Shown: positions 1-10,908 of the stretch, piece after piece
Numbering within the stretch: position 1 is the stretch's first letter
How the letters are laid out: each line of letters starts with the position of its first letter
DNA from: Apostichopus japonicus
Taxonomy: Eukaryota > Echinodermata > Holothuroidea > Aspidochirotida > Stichopodidae
Assembly: GCF_037975245.1 (NCBI RefSeq)
Contig: NC_092576.1
Coordinates: 23,419,111 to 23,483,110, forward strand
Reading direction: 5' to 3'
Length of the DNA: 64,000 bases
Made by a program: the position numbers and the translations under genes
The notes under the pieces: generated by a model
The model's input: only the letters and a program-made list of their open reading frames with translations
Database searches by the model: none
Told to the model about the DNA's origin: nothing

Positions 1-355
1 TTGATGATGTCCGAGTCAGATATGATCAATCTTAATTTCAAAGGTACCATACTTTCGCTTGTTTGGCATCTATATGGAATGGAACACAAAGAAATCAAAT
101 AAAAGCGGTACTAATTCTCACTGTTGTATTTCATTGTCACATAGTGCTTTAAGACGACTACCTTACTTCCATGATTTGAATGTCATGCCAATGGATAGTA
201 ATAATCCAGGTCTCTAGACTCTCTTTGATGGATTAGTTTAAATATATCTGTCTCCTTTACAATGTATGCCCCCATATACTTTGCAAATCTACTTTCAAAA
301 CATTTTACCAAACAAAAATATCCTTGTTAACTGTTATAAGTTTAATCTTTGCATA

Positions 356-949
356 CTATGCTAAGCCATCAGAATCAGAAATAGTCACAAACATGCTTTT
401 GGAATACTTTGTTCTATCAAATTGGACTGAGATTGTGGATGAATTAAGGACATCAGGGATAACACTCTTCGTAGGTTCTGAGAGAAATGTAATAGTTATA
501 CTTGTCAAATTCTCTACAACAACAGGTAAGCCAAAGAAATGTAGGGAAGCCAAAGGATATATATCCATCTTTTCATACTTATTGGCTAAAGTAACTAGTA
601 TATTCTTTAAGTTGTTAACACTTCGAATGATTCTCTTGAAGAAATTGTGTAACGCTTGGAACCCTCCCGTGGAGACTTGAACTAAAGGTCCAAATAACCT
701 TATTTGTTCTGGGTAATTTTCAGCAAAATGGTGCTTTGATTTCAGTCTAGCCTCAGGAAATGCCATCTTTAGTATCTGTTTGTGTTCCTTTATTTTAGCC
801 TGAAGATATTCAATCATTCCTTCAGTAAAATTAGGGCTGTGAGCCTTTTCAAAAATATATTTGAGTAATAATATCACAGCAAGTACTGGGTCTTGCTCTG
901 GTAGATATAGTCTACCACAAATAATTGGAGGAACCGGAGCAAGGTCCAA
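356..949 (-). CDS. Transposon-like ORF fragment (FGPL-motif family)
   Basis: An uninterrupted 197-residue reading frame. The N-terminal half has an LPEQDP stretch and a helical region, then KSKHHFAENYPEQIRLFGPL, then FQALHNFFKRI and NLKNILVTLANKYEK. This order (pK-HHF, -YP--I--FGPL, FeakH-fFK, NfKNi--TLA) is one I recognise from uncharacterised, multi-copy invertebrate and fish proteins that look transposon-associated. I cannot name the family with certainty. No introns, finger or nuclease domain are visible. It lies downstream of exon 3 of DUF1647 paralogue 1 on the same strand, so it may be a repeat-derived insertion in that gene's last intron, or an exon of a separate gene running off the left edge. 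The methionine at 949 is not a secure start. Confidence 0.4.
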   Translation of the reverse strand: MDLAPVPPIICGRLYLPEQDPVLAVILLLKYIFEKAHSPNFTEGMIEYLQAKIKEHKQILKMAFPEARLKSKHHFAENYPEQIRLFGPLVQVSTGGFQALHNFFKRIIRSVNNLKNILVTLANKYEKMDIYPLASLHFFGLPVVVENLTSITITFLSEPTKSVIPDVLNSSTISVQFDRTKYSKSMFVTISDSDGLA

Positions 950-2479
950 TTTTCAAAATGGTTACCTCCAATACTACCTTTTTTTGTAATTTGTCAATTA
1001 TCTATGGTCTATTTTATAACTGCTAGGCCTAACGTTAGCCAACATTGAAGTCCCATCACACGAAGTTGGGGTAGTAATAATGTTAGATTATTAAATGTTA
1101 TTAAGTTAGTTTACCGTACTAAGTAAAATTACGAAAACTAGACTAACGAGGCAAACCTATATATAAGATACGGGACTAGAGCCACAAACCGAAGTATCAG
1201 TACCTGACGTATCTTTACTTACTTATCATTTCCCTTTTATTTGAACTTCATACCTTACTTTTATATTCCGGACTGATTTAATGCCGGCCAGCTCCGAGCT
1301 CTCTTCTGATCTGCTCATACTCATGTAGAGTATAGTGGGATGGAACAGTGTAGGCTACTTAACGCGCACCTGTTGTTCGTCGCGCGCGTCGTTCTCGAAC
1401 ATTCGGACTATGCAAAACAAGTAATTACATGTTTCTGATAGTTTCAATAATGTTATCGTCAGTTAGATACAACTCTTTGTAAAAAAAATGTTGTAATAGA
1501 AATATATAACAGCTATCAATTTTGACTTATACCGATTTTGCACAGGTTAATTATTCCTTAAAAGTGGATGAAACTTGGCGGGAAAACTGAACTACACGTT
1601 ATGTCAGTTGATACAACACACGTAAAGAGTGTTATGTAAAGCTAACTTGAGCAAAACTCAAACATTGTCAGTAATGTCAACGGGTTATGATTTTTGTGTA
1701 ATGGTGACCTACAACGGTTTAGCTGTGATAACTTTTCCAGCGAGCAAGGTTTTTCAGTGTAGGTGCGTAAATTTTAATGTGCCATGATGTAATCATGCAC
1801 CGCAATTACTACATGTCAGTGGAAAAGTTCTATCTACCGATACTTTGGCGGCCTTTTTAGTTGAATGATATTTGAAGAACACAGCCGGATGCGACCACAA
1901 GAACAGTGTGTTTGCCATTTTCGTTCTAATAAGTTTTCTAGTCAAGGGAAAAGTGTACACAAGAAACATTCTTTTGTCCAAATATAGCTGAAAGAAACAT
2001 CTTATTCCTATTTGTATATATACACAAAAAAACACATTCACTTTTGAGTTTTTTGCAACACCCCCCCCCCCACCTTCCCCTTTCATATTGCCTTTCTTTT
2101 CAAATTGCCATGGTGTCACACACCTTCAAACTTCAACAATATTATTATAAAATACCAATACGCCTAAGTGCAAATAACGAACAGCGTAATGAAATATGCA
2201 GTCGATCACTTAACACTAGCAGCTTTGTAGGTGAAGTGTTGTAATTTTTAGATTTGCTCAAATCATTAAGCTTAGCATATGTAGAAACACTGAAATGTTA
2301 TTATCTAAACAGAGTCATATCACGTTTAACTGTTTTGGAGCATTGTTCGCCATACAAAATAACTGTCGAGTCATTATTAATGATGATTTTATGTTAATTT
2401 ATTCCTCCTGTAGTTTCTAGAATATAAGTAACTCAGTAACTGGCTCTACATCATTCCATGAAAACGAACTGTAACTCAC
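950..2479. other. Non-coding stretch, probably intron
   Basis: I see no supported gene or RNA here. A polyC run lies at about 2060-2073. If paralogue 1 keeps a fourth exon, it must lie to the left of the window, which would make this intronic. Confidence 0.4.
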
Positions 2480-4884
2480 ATTAATGATAACTGGCTTCCA
2501 CGCATACGATCGCAAATGTTTGACATGTTGTGGGTAATTGTTAAATGGAAAGCGTCGAAGTTCGACATCACATAGCTTCCTGACCTGTGTAAACCACAAA
2601 ATACGAGAAACAGTAAGAATACAGAACAATTTGGGAAAGTAATGGACAATGATATCAATGTTCACCATGATGGTCTAATGCACGTGAAGTAGTTTCAGGT
2701 TACAACTGCTACGAAAGTACTTCTGGTATTATGCAGCTCAAATGTGTGGGTCAATACTGAGCAAGATGAATTTCACTCATCGCATCCATCTATGGCGCCC
2801 AGCTCAAAGAGAGGACAGTCCTAGATTCCCTCATCCATTTCTTGTCCCTAAATGGAATGAAATGTATTGATATACTTAATTGCTATTGTTCATCAAGGGG
2901 AAAGAATAAGATGACGATGTCAAGTCGACCTACGAACGTAAAAAAATGCTATTTAATTCCTTGCTGTAAATTTCCTGAACGATAAATCACATATGATATT
3001 GGTCAGGGTTTAGAATTGTTGCAAGCAAGAACAGTGTATTACCGGTGCAGTGTAATATTATGGACTGAACCGAAAGTGTAGAATGATCAGTTTATGCTTT
3101 AATATATACGCAGCTTAATTTTAGAGACTTCTGACAGAATATCGATTTTAATGGTTTGTTATTATGTTTAAGTATAGCAATTCTTGCTACTTTAACGCAA
3201 TAAACTCAGTACATATTTTATTAGCTAGCAAGTGTTTTTCTGCATGACGAAAATCGTCGTCCCGGATGCAAACGTAAGTCCAAATCTGTTAAAGATGCTA
3301 TTCAATTGACTTGATCAATATGTCGATATTGTTAGGTCAATTAACCATGAATAATTCATAAATACATCGTAACATAGTTATATTTATTGCTTCCATGTAT
3401 TTCAAGCCATACGGAGGCGATCACTTTATACGCAGTGTTCTAATTTGCCACTGAAATGTATGAAAGGGACATGACTGGAAGGTAGGTTATCCTAAAATCA
3501 TGTAAAAATCTTATCCTACTAAAATGAATTATTCATATGCCATTATAATTAATAATTTACATAAACATACCGACTTACTTATGACTTCCGTACTTTAGAC
3601 AAATCATAAAAATTACATATTCATCCTTTTCGTTTCATAGTGTTTGACAAGCCCAGATCGTAGACTATTATTCTCTTTCCAGGCATATATTTTTGAGCTG
3701 TTCCGATGTAACCCATCGCTTCTTTGTAGTGATTGTCAGAGAATGCTGTGATGAGGACTAGTCTGTCGTACATTTCGTCTACTGTAAGGACCGACACATC
3801 TAAATCAATGTGTACACCGCCAACGTGTGGTGGTATCGTAGTATTAGGCTGAATCTCCGAGTCATTTCTTCCACGTGTGGGTATATTTATAGCAATCGAT
3901 TCGGCATATCTTCTAAAACCTTAATGGATAGAAATACAATGCAAGTAAGTCTGACAACATTAAAATGCATGCTAATCTTAAAAGATCACTGTAGACACTA
4001 GTGTTTATGTGACAGAGATTGATAAGACTACTGTTATCATTCCATTCCTAAACCAATTGTTTTCTTGGAAATGGTGCATTAAATACTGATCGATTAATTA
4101 AAATAGACCAGAATATACATAGTATTACGTCGGAATGGCAATATTGGAAGAACGAGGGCAGTGACCCCTGGAGATTGGGGAGCCGTGCAAAAATGTCACC
4201 AGTTGTTATAGGAGGTAGATTGGAGTGAATATTGACAGGTAAGAGGAGTCTATTAAATACAAAATCACGTTTGCTGTGATTCACCATAAAAGCCTATTGC
4301 TATTGGAGTTATACTCTAGTAGTAAATGTTGGAAAATGACATTTCAACACCGAAACGTCAATTCATCACTCACGGTAGACATAAATGATTTTATTTTATG
4401 ATGTAAATCGTTCGCAATAACTGCTAGAAGTCACAATTGCAAGACTAATGTTTAGTTTCAGAAATTACCTTTTAAACAACCAGATTCAGACTCATTAATA
4501 ATACGGCTGGATCACTGACTCTAGAACACAAATTAGTATCTTAAATTCTCCAAGAAAAAATTGTTAACGGCGTCTGTAACTTCAGACTACATGTTTAACA
4601 TTCATTAGCAACGGTATTATCATAATTATATACATTATGGAAATATATCGATCAAGAAGCAAGTCGTCTCAAAATCCAATACACCCTTTTAGTTTGAATT
4701 GATAATGCTTGCATATTAATTGCCACAATTGTCATTGAATGTTGATATTATTTACTAATACATTGATGATCTTACCATTTGATTGCACAATTAAAGTTGA
4801 ATATTGCGTAACGTAGAATCCGAAAAAGATTAAAAGCATGATACTGGCGATGAAACTTCGTTTTAAAACTGCAGTGCTGTACAT
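2480..4884 (-). pseudogene. DUF1647-type type II membrane protein, paralogue 1 (damaged or incomplete)
   Basis: Three exons match paralogue 2 at 28.9-33.5 kb. Exon 1 is 4776-4884: 36 residues from MYSTAVLK, a hydrophobic signal anchor (about residues 12-25), ending AATG before gtaag. Exon 2 is about 3626-3919: acceptor attaag, containing [33 protein letters not shown] and [10 protein letters not shown]. Exon 3 is 2480-2584: acceptor ttacacag, [18 protein letters not shown], then gtgagt. DUF1647 proteins are poorly characterised; a Golgi-type glycosyltransferase-like role is only inference from the signal anchor and fold-like motifs. Damage: where paralogue 2 has AAAAG/gtatga after exon 2, this copy reads AAAAGgatga. 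The GT donor is gone and reading through meets TGA within two codons. Exon 4 is not visible. Probably a pseudogene, or a gene using other splicing. Confidence 0.7.
4776..4884 (-). CDS. DUF1647 paralogue 1, exon 1 (signal anchor)
   Basis: This 109-bp exon begins with the ATG at 4884-4882 and ends in phase 1 at a good gtaag donor. Length and phase are identical to exon 1 of paralogue 2 (33375-33483). It encodes a short basic N-terminus (KR at residues 8-9) followed by a hydrophobic segment with IMLLIFFGFYV, typical of a type II membrane anchor. No upstream promoter element is obvious. Confidence 0.7.
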
Positions 4885-4922
4885 TCTGAGCTTTATAGAT
4901 AAGATAGCAAAAATATAAACAG

Positions 4923-5814
<892 letters not shown>

Positions 5815-6305
5815 AATATTTCATATTTCATTTCATTTATTTCGTCTATACATAAGAAAAATAGAACAAAGTGGTATAGTATAAACAGTACACTAGAAAA
5901 ACATTGGAAGTTTATCGACCAAAAAATAACAAATAACAATGAAAGAAGGCAACAATTAAGAGTAGAGATAAATAAACATGAGATAATCAATACTCAGTCA
6001 GCGTAGTTTTCAATTAGGTGGGCTTTTAGTTTGCGCTTAAACGTTACATAAGATTTAACATTTTTTATATCATTCGGAAGCACTTTCCAGGTTTTATAGC
6101 AGTAGTTATTCAAGAGTAATTTGCCGTGTTTCGAGTGATGTCTGCCAACTGAAAAATGGGTATTATTTCTCGTACTGTTACGAATATACGCGGAATTACT
6201 GGGATTAACAATATCACTAAAGACACGGAAGAGAATATTGTTGATATACTTATAAATATAGTATTTGGAGTACCAGGCTCCATGAACTGCATAGGATCAC
6301 AATCA

Positions 6306-6773
6306 TTAACAAATTTCATGACCAAGTTTGTTGCCAATGGTTGAGAAATAATCATTGAAAGCATTAGCAATGCCAAAGTCATCAGTCATGGTTGCATTGT
6401 CGTAAGTGATATTATTAACTAAAGAGGTAGAATTCCTTTTTTTGTTGAAAAGTTCATTAAGGACAACCCAAGTTTTGGGGGTCAAGTGCTGCCTAGCCTG
6501 AATGATATATTCGTAGTAGGATGTCTTGGAACAACTGATGGACTTGTTAAGAATACGTCTGTACTGTGCCAAATTTGCTTTCTTTTCTGGTGTCGGGTTC
6601 TTAATAATATATTTACGAAACATGGTGTTCTTGTGACTTATTGACCTTCTAATACCAGTTGTGATCCATGGCTTATTTTTAGATTTCTTTCGAGACATTT
6701 TGACTCGTGGAAAACAGGCATCGTGATTGGAATTTAAGCATAGAAATAAAAGTGTTGTAAGCGTCATTGACAT
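6306..6773 (-). pseudogene. LINE ORF2 linker between endonuclease and reverse transcriptase
   Basis: Contains KPWITTGIRRSI, YRRILNKSI and AFNDYFSTIGNKL, the conserved sequence between endonuclease and RT in CR1/L2-like LINEs. The frame ends at 6306 and the RT core expected next is absent; the following minus-strand sequence corresponds to the extreme C-terminus of ORF2 in another frame. Confidence 0.75.
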
Positions 6774-6886
6774 CCGTTAAGCCATAAATAGAATCTGTAC
6801 CATCGATTGATTGAGTGACTGTCGCAAAAATATTACTGTTGTAGATCCTAACCATTGGTCAAGTCGTATTCCAGTTGATATCAATG

Positions 6887-7339
6887 TCACTGATAATACA
6901 AAAAAAATGGCAAGTGATCACTAATATCACAATATAAATTACCAGAAGTGATATCTGTTGTGTGACCAGTTGGAAAACGAACAAAAATATGATCGATGAG
7001 AGAATTAGAACTCTCAGTAAGTCTGGTAGGTAAAGTTATTACTGGTGTAAAGAGATTGCACCTCATAAGATTAAAATAACTATTTACTGCAGCAATAGAA
7101 TTGATTTTAAGGAGATCAATGTTTATGTCTCCTCCAAATATACACATATCTTTGGACTCAACAGACACTAAAGCAGACTCTAAAGCTTCAATAAAGTGAT
7201 TGATATTACCTGTAGGATGCATGTAACAAACAAAAAACTTGTAGCACTTGTTGTTGCATTTGACATCCAGCCATAAATCTTCGACTTTGCAGTTGTTACA
7301 TTGACAATTTAAGTTACGATTGATTACATTCTTCATCAA
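6887..7339 (-). pseudogene. LINE ORF2 endonuclease domain, partial
   Basis: The reading frame keeps hallmarks of the AP-type endonuclease of CR1/L2/Jockey-like LINEs: VEDLWLDVKC, the catalytic block FGGDINIDLL (usually GDFNIDLL), SLIDHIFVR and the C-terminal SDHLPFF with its catalytic histidine. The first half of the domain is missing: only a GGWHFYKR-like remnant of the GGGVAFYI block is seen upstream at about 7355-7380, before an in-frame stop. This enzyme normally nicks target DNA for target-primed reverse transcription; this copy cannot make a complete protein. Confidence 0.82.
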
Positions 7340-7964
7340 ATTAATTTTAATGAACTAACGCTTATAAAAATGCCACCCCCCTTCATTTAGTGGGCGGGGA
7401 TACAATCTCAAACGCGTAGTCTGGAAAATATGACAAAAAGACTGTGAATGGCAGCGACCTATTTTAGAAAGCATTATAACGTCACAGTGACTGTCATTGT
7501 TATCTACGATTAATCGCCGCTGACCTCCTTGGCGAACAATCGTTGACCATGTAGGATCGAGGTGTGTAGTACTCTGTTCAGTGAAAGCGTTTGTTAAGGG
7601 AATTAATTCGGTGTCCCCAGGCTCTTCACTGCTGGCCGTTTGAGTATTCTGCGTTGAACTAACCAGCTCGGATACACTAGTCCGGGAATTACTGGTGGGT
7701 CTTCCATCGGAGTTGGTCGGCTGAGGCGGATAATTGTTGGGATAATTGCACCTCTTTTGAACAGATGTATTCAACTCAAGTGAGGTTAATATCTTGCCGA
7801 TTTTCCAGAAATTATCTAATTATGTCTTTATCATGGTCATGGTTGACAAGAGCAGCGGTTATGCCCGAAAATGTGGTTTGGAATTCGTCAATTTTGACCA
7901 AAATTGATAACACGTCCGACTGTGGTAATAGGCTCAAGTTACTGGCAGCAAATATGGGTAGATC

Positions 7965-7970
7965 GGCGAC
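7965..7970. repeat. 6-bp target-site duplication, left copy (GGCGAC)
   Basis: GGCGAC lies directly before AGTAGTGT at the left end of the palindromic element and is repeated exactly at 16946-16951 directly after ACACTACT. Removing the element and one copy joins the two LINE ORF1 halves in frame on the minus strand (N-V-A-D-L-P across the site). Confidence 0.93.
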
Positions 7971-8026
7971 AGTAGTGTATAGACCCAGACCGGGGCACAA
8001 GGGGGACCCGATATAGGACGTCAAGT

Positions 8027-8165
8027 GGGACCGGAACTAGGGCAAAATGGACAGTGGGGACCGGAACTAGGGCAAAATGGTCATTGGGGACCCGAACTAG
8101 GGCAAAATGGGCACTCGGGACCCGAACCAGGGCAAAATGGACATTGGGGACCCAAACTAGGGCAT
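8027..8165. repeat. 30-bp subterminal tandem repeats, left arm
   Basis: Units start at 8027, 8057, 8087, 8117 and 8147 (the last partial), each with GGGACC-GAACTAGGGCAAAATGG. They begin 57 bp inside the terminus and mirror 16751-16889. Repeated subterminal motifs often bind the protein acting on a transposon end; here that is inference. Confidence 0.9.
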
Positions 8166-9022
8166 TTCTGGAAAATGAGAACAAAAGCGATGTGTTGTAC
8201 AGTTTTGTTTTTTATTCGAGTGCACCACAGCATATCTTCACATCAAACAAGAAAATATATTGAACAAAAGGATAAGTCAATAGTGGCTTTAGTGACAATA
8301 AACAATAGCGACTCGTCCGTTAGGTAGGATATCGATTTCTGTTTGAGGCAAACAATTACTAACCCCTAAGATCATCGTCCGTTAGCTATTTTCGCGCTCA
8401 GTACACAATGAAACTCAATGTTCTCCTTTGGGGTCTTAACCTTTCCTTTAGGATATATTTTGTCCGGTACAGTAATGTAGCGGGGGACGGATTTTCCAAA
8501 AAATTTAGTACACAATTATATACAAACATACTAGCTACATATGAGAAAAACACTGTATTGAATATTGAAAGGTATCCAACATCAGCACGACACTTTTCTA
8601 AACTCGTTAAAGTCAAAATAGATTTACCTAAAAGTTTCACTTGATCTGATACTAGAAAACGTTAGCACCGAACAGTTCATGAAACGTCACTTTGTAAATA
8701 ATAAAATTAAAAAAGATAAAAGATGCATCGCTAAACACATTTCATAAAATGTATGTCAATTTAAGAAAACACTTCATTTAAAATAAATAAACACATAAAA
8801 TCATGCATGATTATGTTTAGAACAACAACTTGGTAAGCACATGAAATAGTGAACATTGAAATGATCAATCGTTAAAGATATGGATTGATAAAATAATATA
8901 CATCTTGGTCATTACGGTGAACGTCATCGGTAAACCTGCCAACGATATCCGCCATACGTTGTCCACGGTTGTTATTTCTTTCTTCAGATCGATCGTATAG
9001 TCACCCACGTCTCTCTGACAAC

Positions 9023-9511
9023 TTACACATCGTTGTCATCGTCCTCCTCATCATCACTTTCGTATTTGTACTTCAGTCCATGATGTAATATCTTAGACAT
9101 TTCCTTATTGAGTTCGAGCAAGTGCATCCAAGTCTCCACAGCATCATACGTGCGTTCACCATCCCCGTCATCGTGATCTTCACCACCATTATCCTCACTG
9201 CTACTACTGCCAGTACCGTCTGATGTTTCAATCGGCTCATCCGAACTATTTTGTTCATTACTTCCCTCAGTATCCACCAGGTCATCGTCCTCTTCACTGC
9301 GGTCATCGGTCGAATCACTTTCACGATGTTTGCATTTCACGCCGACACGACGCGTATTCACATAACGATCTCTATTACCATTCACACTGTCATCCTCGCT
9401 TTTAGTTACCATCGCTGCCTTTTGATTACTAGGGTGAATGATGGATTCGTGTCGACGAAGATTGAACTGACGGTTAAATCCTTTATTGCATATTTTACAA
9501 CGAAATCTCAT
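9023..9511 (-). CDS. C2H2 zinc finger with acidic tail, left-arm copy
   Basis: A 162-residue ORF. A single classical C2H2 finger lies at the extreme N-terminus: C5, C8, H21 and H26 (C-x2-C-x12-H-x4-H) with the usual hydrophobic positions (F12, L18). The middle and C-terminus are very acidic and serine-rich (DDRSEEDDDLVD, SSSSEDNGGEDHDDGD, ending ESDDEEDDDNDV), with one short helix-like segment (AVETWMHLLELNKEMSKILHH). Transcription would run outward to the left end, with the 142-bp repeat array directly upstream. One finger plus an acidic region suggests DNA binding coupled to recruitment, possibly an activator or end-binding factor of the element; that is inference. I do not recognise it as a known Polinton gene. 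Identical copy in the other arm. Confidence 0.72.
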   Translation of the reverse strand: MRFRCKICNKGFNRQFNLRRHESIIHPSNQKAAMVTKSEDDSVNGNRDRYVNTRRVGVKCKHRESDSTDDRSEEDDDLVDTEGSNEQNSSDEPIETSDGTGSSSSEDNGGEDHDDGDGERTYDAVETWMHLLELNKEMSKILHHGLKYKYESDDEEDDDNDV

Positions 9512-9599
9512 CTTGAGGGTGTGTACTCTTTTGTGTCATTCGACGCAATGAGAGCTATTAAACAAAAATGTGAATGATATACTTTTTGAATATATCAAT

Positions 9600-10110
9600 A
9601 TGAGCACATGCTCAATTGCTCATCTAAACGACTCTCTTTTGCCCACGATGTGCTCTTTTGCTCTTTGAGTCACTCCTTTTATGCTCGCGTGCTCATCACA
9701 TGAACCACATCATGCGTTTTTGTTTTGTTGCTAATTCTAATATGAGCACATGCTCAATTGCTCATCTAAACGACTCTTTTTTGCTCACGGTGTGCTCTTT
9801 TGCTCTTTGAGTCACTCCTTTTGTGCTCACGCGCTCATCACATGAACCACATCATGCATTTTTGTTTTGTTGCTAATTCTAATATGAGCACATGCTCAAT
9901 TGCTCATCTAAACGACTCTTTTTGCTCACGGTGTGCTCTTTTGCTCTTTGAGTCACTCCTTTTGTGCTCGCGTGCTCATCACATGAACCACATCATGCGT
10001 TTTTGTTTTGTTGCTAATTCTAATATGAGCACATGCTCAATTGCTCATCTAAACGACTCTTTTTTGCTCACGGTGTGCTCTTCGAGTCACTCATTTTGTG
10101 CTCATATTTA
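9600..10110. repeat. 142-bp tandem repeat array, left arm
   Basis: Units begin at 9600, 9742, 9884 and 10025 (periods 142, 142, 141; last unit partial). Each is dense in TGCTC/GAGCA pentamers, for example GAGCACATGCTCAATTGCTC. The array sits immediately upstream of the zinc-finger ORF and is mirrored at 14806-15317. Short ORFs through it are by-products of the repeat. Confidence 0.9.
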
Positions 10111-10703
10111 AAAAATGATATAATCCACGGTAAAGGTTCCAGTGAAAATAATATCGTATGAATCCACGGAACTTGCTTCGAAGGTCCGACAAAGGGAAGA
10201 GAGAAAGTATCCCGGTAAATGAATCCGATTGGTCTATGTGTATCAAGTTTTATGTCGTGTACGTGGCACAGGCGAAAGATCCTCGGGTATGGGACCAATC
10301 AAGCCTGCTCGTGCAATGTATCAGCCAAAAACGGATCGACTTGGTTACTTTTCAGCCATGACGCACTTTTCCCGATCAAAATTTGGCACAAAGTGAGAGT
10401 GTCCTACCTAACCACTGTTTGTATACCCCCAATACTTTATCAAGTTCTAATGGAGCACCTTCCTCCCCGAAGACTATTTGACCTTCTGCCCCCTTTACCC
10501 CTCTTTGAAAACGATCGATCGGAACCATTGTCTGCCACCAGCCTAAGATTCCAACACACACAATGAGGCATTATCGATACTTGGGTGAGACTTGGCATGT
10601 ATAATGTGCACATATACGCAGTGTATATAGTGTATTTGTATAACACTGTGTGAGCTATAGGCACAACGTATGAGACCATCGTAACCCATGATTGGATCAT
10701 CCT

Positions 10704-10722
10704 TATTTTGGATAACTGGCTC
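10704..10722. repeat. Target-site duplication of U2-SINE, left arm (5' copy)
   Basis: The 19-bp TATTTTGGATAACTGGCTC lies directly before the SINE and recurs exactly at 10909-10927 directly after it. Confidence 0.93.
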
Positions 10723-10908
10723 GCTTCTCGGCCTTTTGGCTAAGATCATGTGTAGTATCTGTTCTTTTCGGGAATGGTGATGCACACCTGACGATGATCA
10801 CACAGTCACAGTCCCGATGCAAGGGGACTGGGGTTAGAAGCGGATCAGTCGTTCAGTAGTTTGGTTTTCGTGCCCAGGTTCTTTCCTGGGCGACTTTTTC
10901 TTAAAAAG
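10723..10908 (+). mobile_element. U2 snRNA-headed SINE, copy 1 (left arm)
   Basis: A 186-bp retroposed element. Its first ~45 nt are the 5' end of U2 snRNA starting at nucleotide 4: GCTTCTCGGCCTTTTGGCTA, then the branch-site-pairing GTGTAGTATCTGTTC. After that it departs from U2 entirely: a GATGATCACACAG region, a CAGTCCC-type hairpin pairing with GGGGACTG, and a 3' hairpin GCCCAGG/CCTGGGC before a T-rich and A-rich end (GACTTTTTCTTAAAAAG). No canonical U2 Sm site or U2 stem-loops III/IV are seen. A perfect 19-bp target duplication shows LINE-type retroposition. U1/U2-headed SINEs (SINEU) have been described in crocodilians; this one has a different body. Confidence 0.88.

Larger units (their letters stand above)
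5815..7964 (-). mobile_element. CR1/L2-like LINE, 3' portion, lacking the reverse-transcriptase domain
   Basis: Minus-strand non-LTR retrotransposon remnant. From 5' to 3': the C-terminal part of ORF1 (7964-7370), a partial apurinic-type endonuclease (7339-6887), the linker that precedes reverse transcriptase (6773-6306), the last residues of ORF2 (ending LKAHLIENYAD, stop at 5996-5994), a 3' UTR, and a terminal AAATAAATGAAATGAAAT tail near 5820. The palindrome core FADD-type catalytic block of RT and its neighbours are absent: AFNDYFSTIG in the linker is followed almost directly by the ORF2 C-terminus near 6300. The 5' part of the same LINE lies at 16952-17223, separated by the palindromic transposon. 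Frameshifts and deletions make it non-autonomous. Confidence 0.8.

Noticed and set aside
8027-8165. CRISPR-like array of 30-bp repeats
   Set aside because: Units are directly adjacent without unique spacers, and the DNA is eukaryotic.
9800-10111. 103-residue ORF (and its mirror at 14805-15116)
   Set aside because: It is a translation of the 142-bp repeat; the period is not a multiple of three and it lacks any protein-like pattern.
10219-10785. Overlapping 61-115-residue ORFs on both strands in the arms
   Set aside because: They overlap each other and the U2-SINE, have no recognisable pattern, and their arm-to-arm identity only reflects recent duplication.
10723-10908. A functional U2 snRNA gene
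   Set aside because: Only the first ~45 nt are U2; the Sm site and stem-loops III/IV are missing, it starts at U2 nucleotide 4, and it is bounded by a target duplication.
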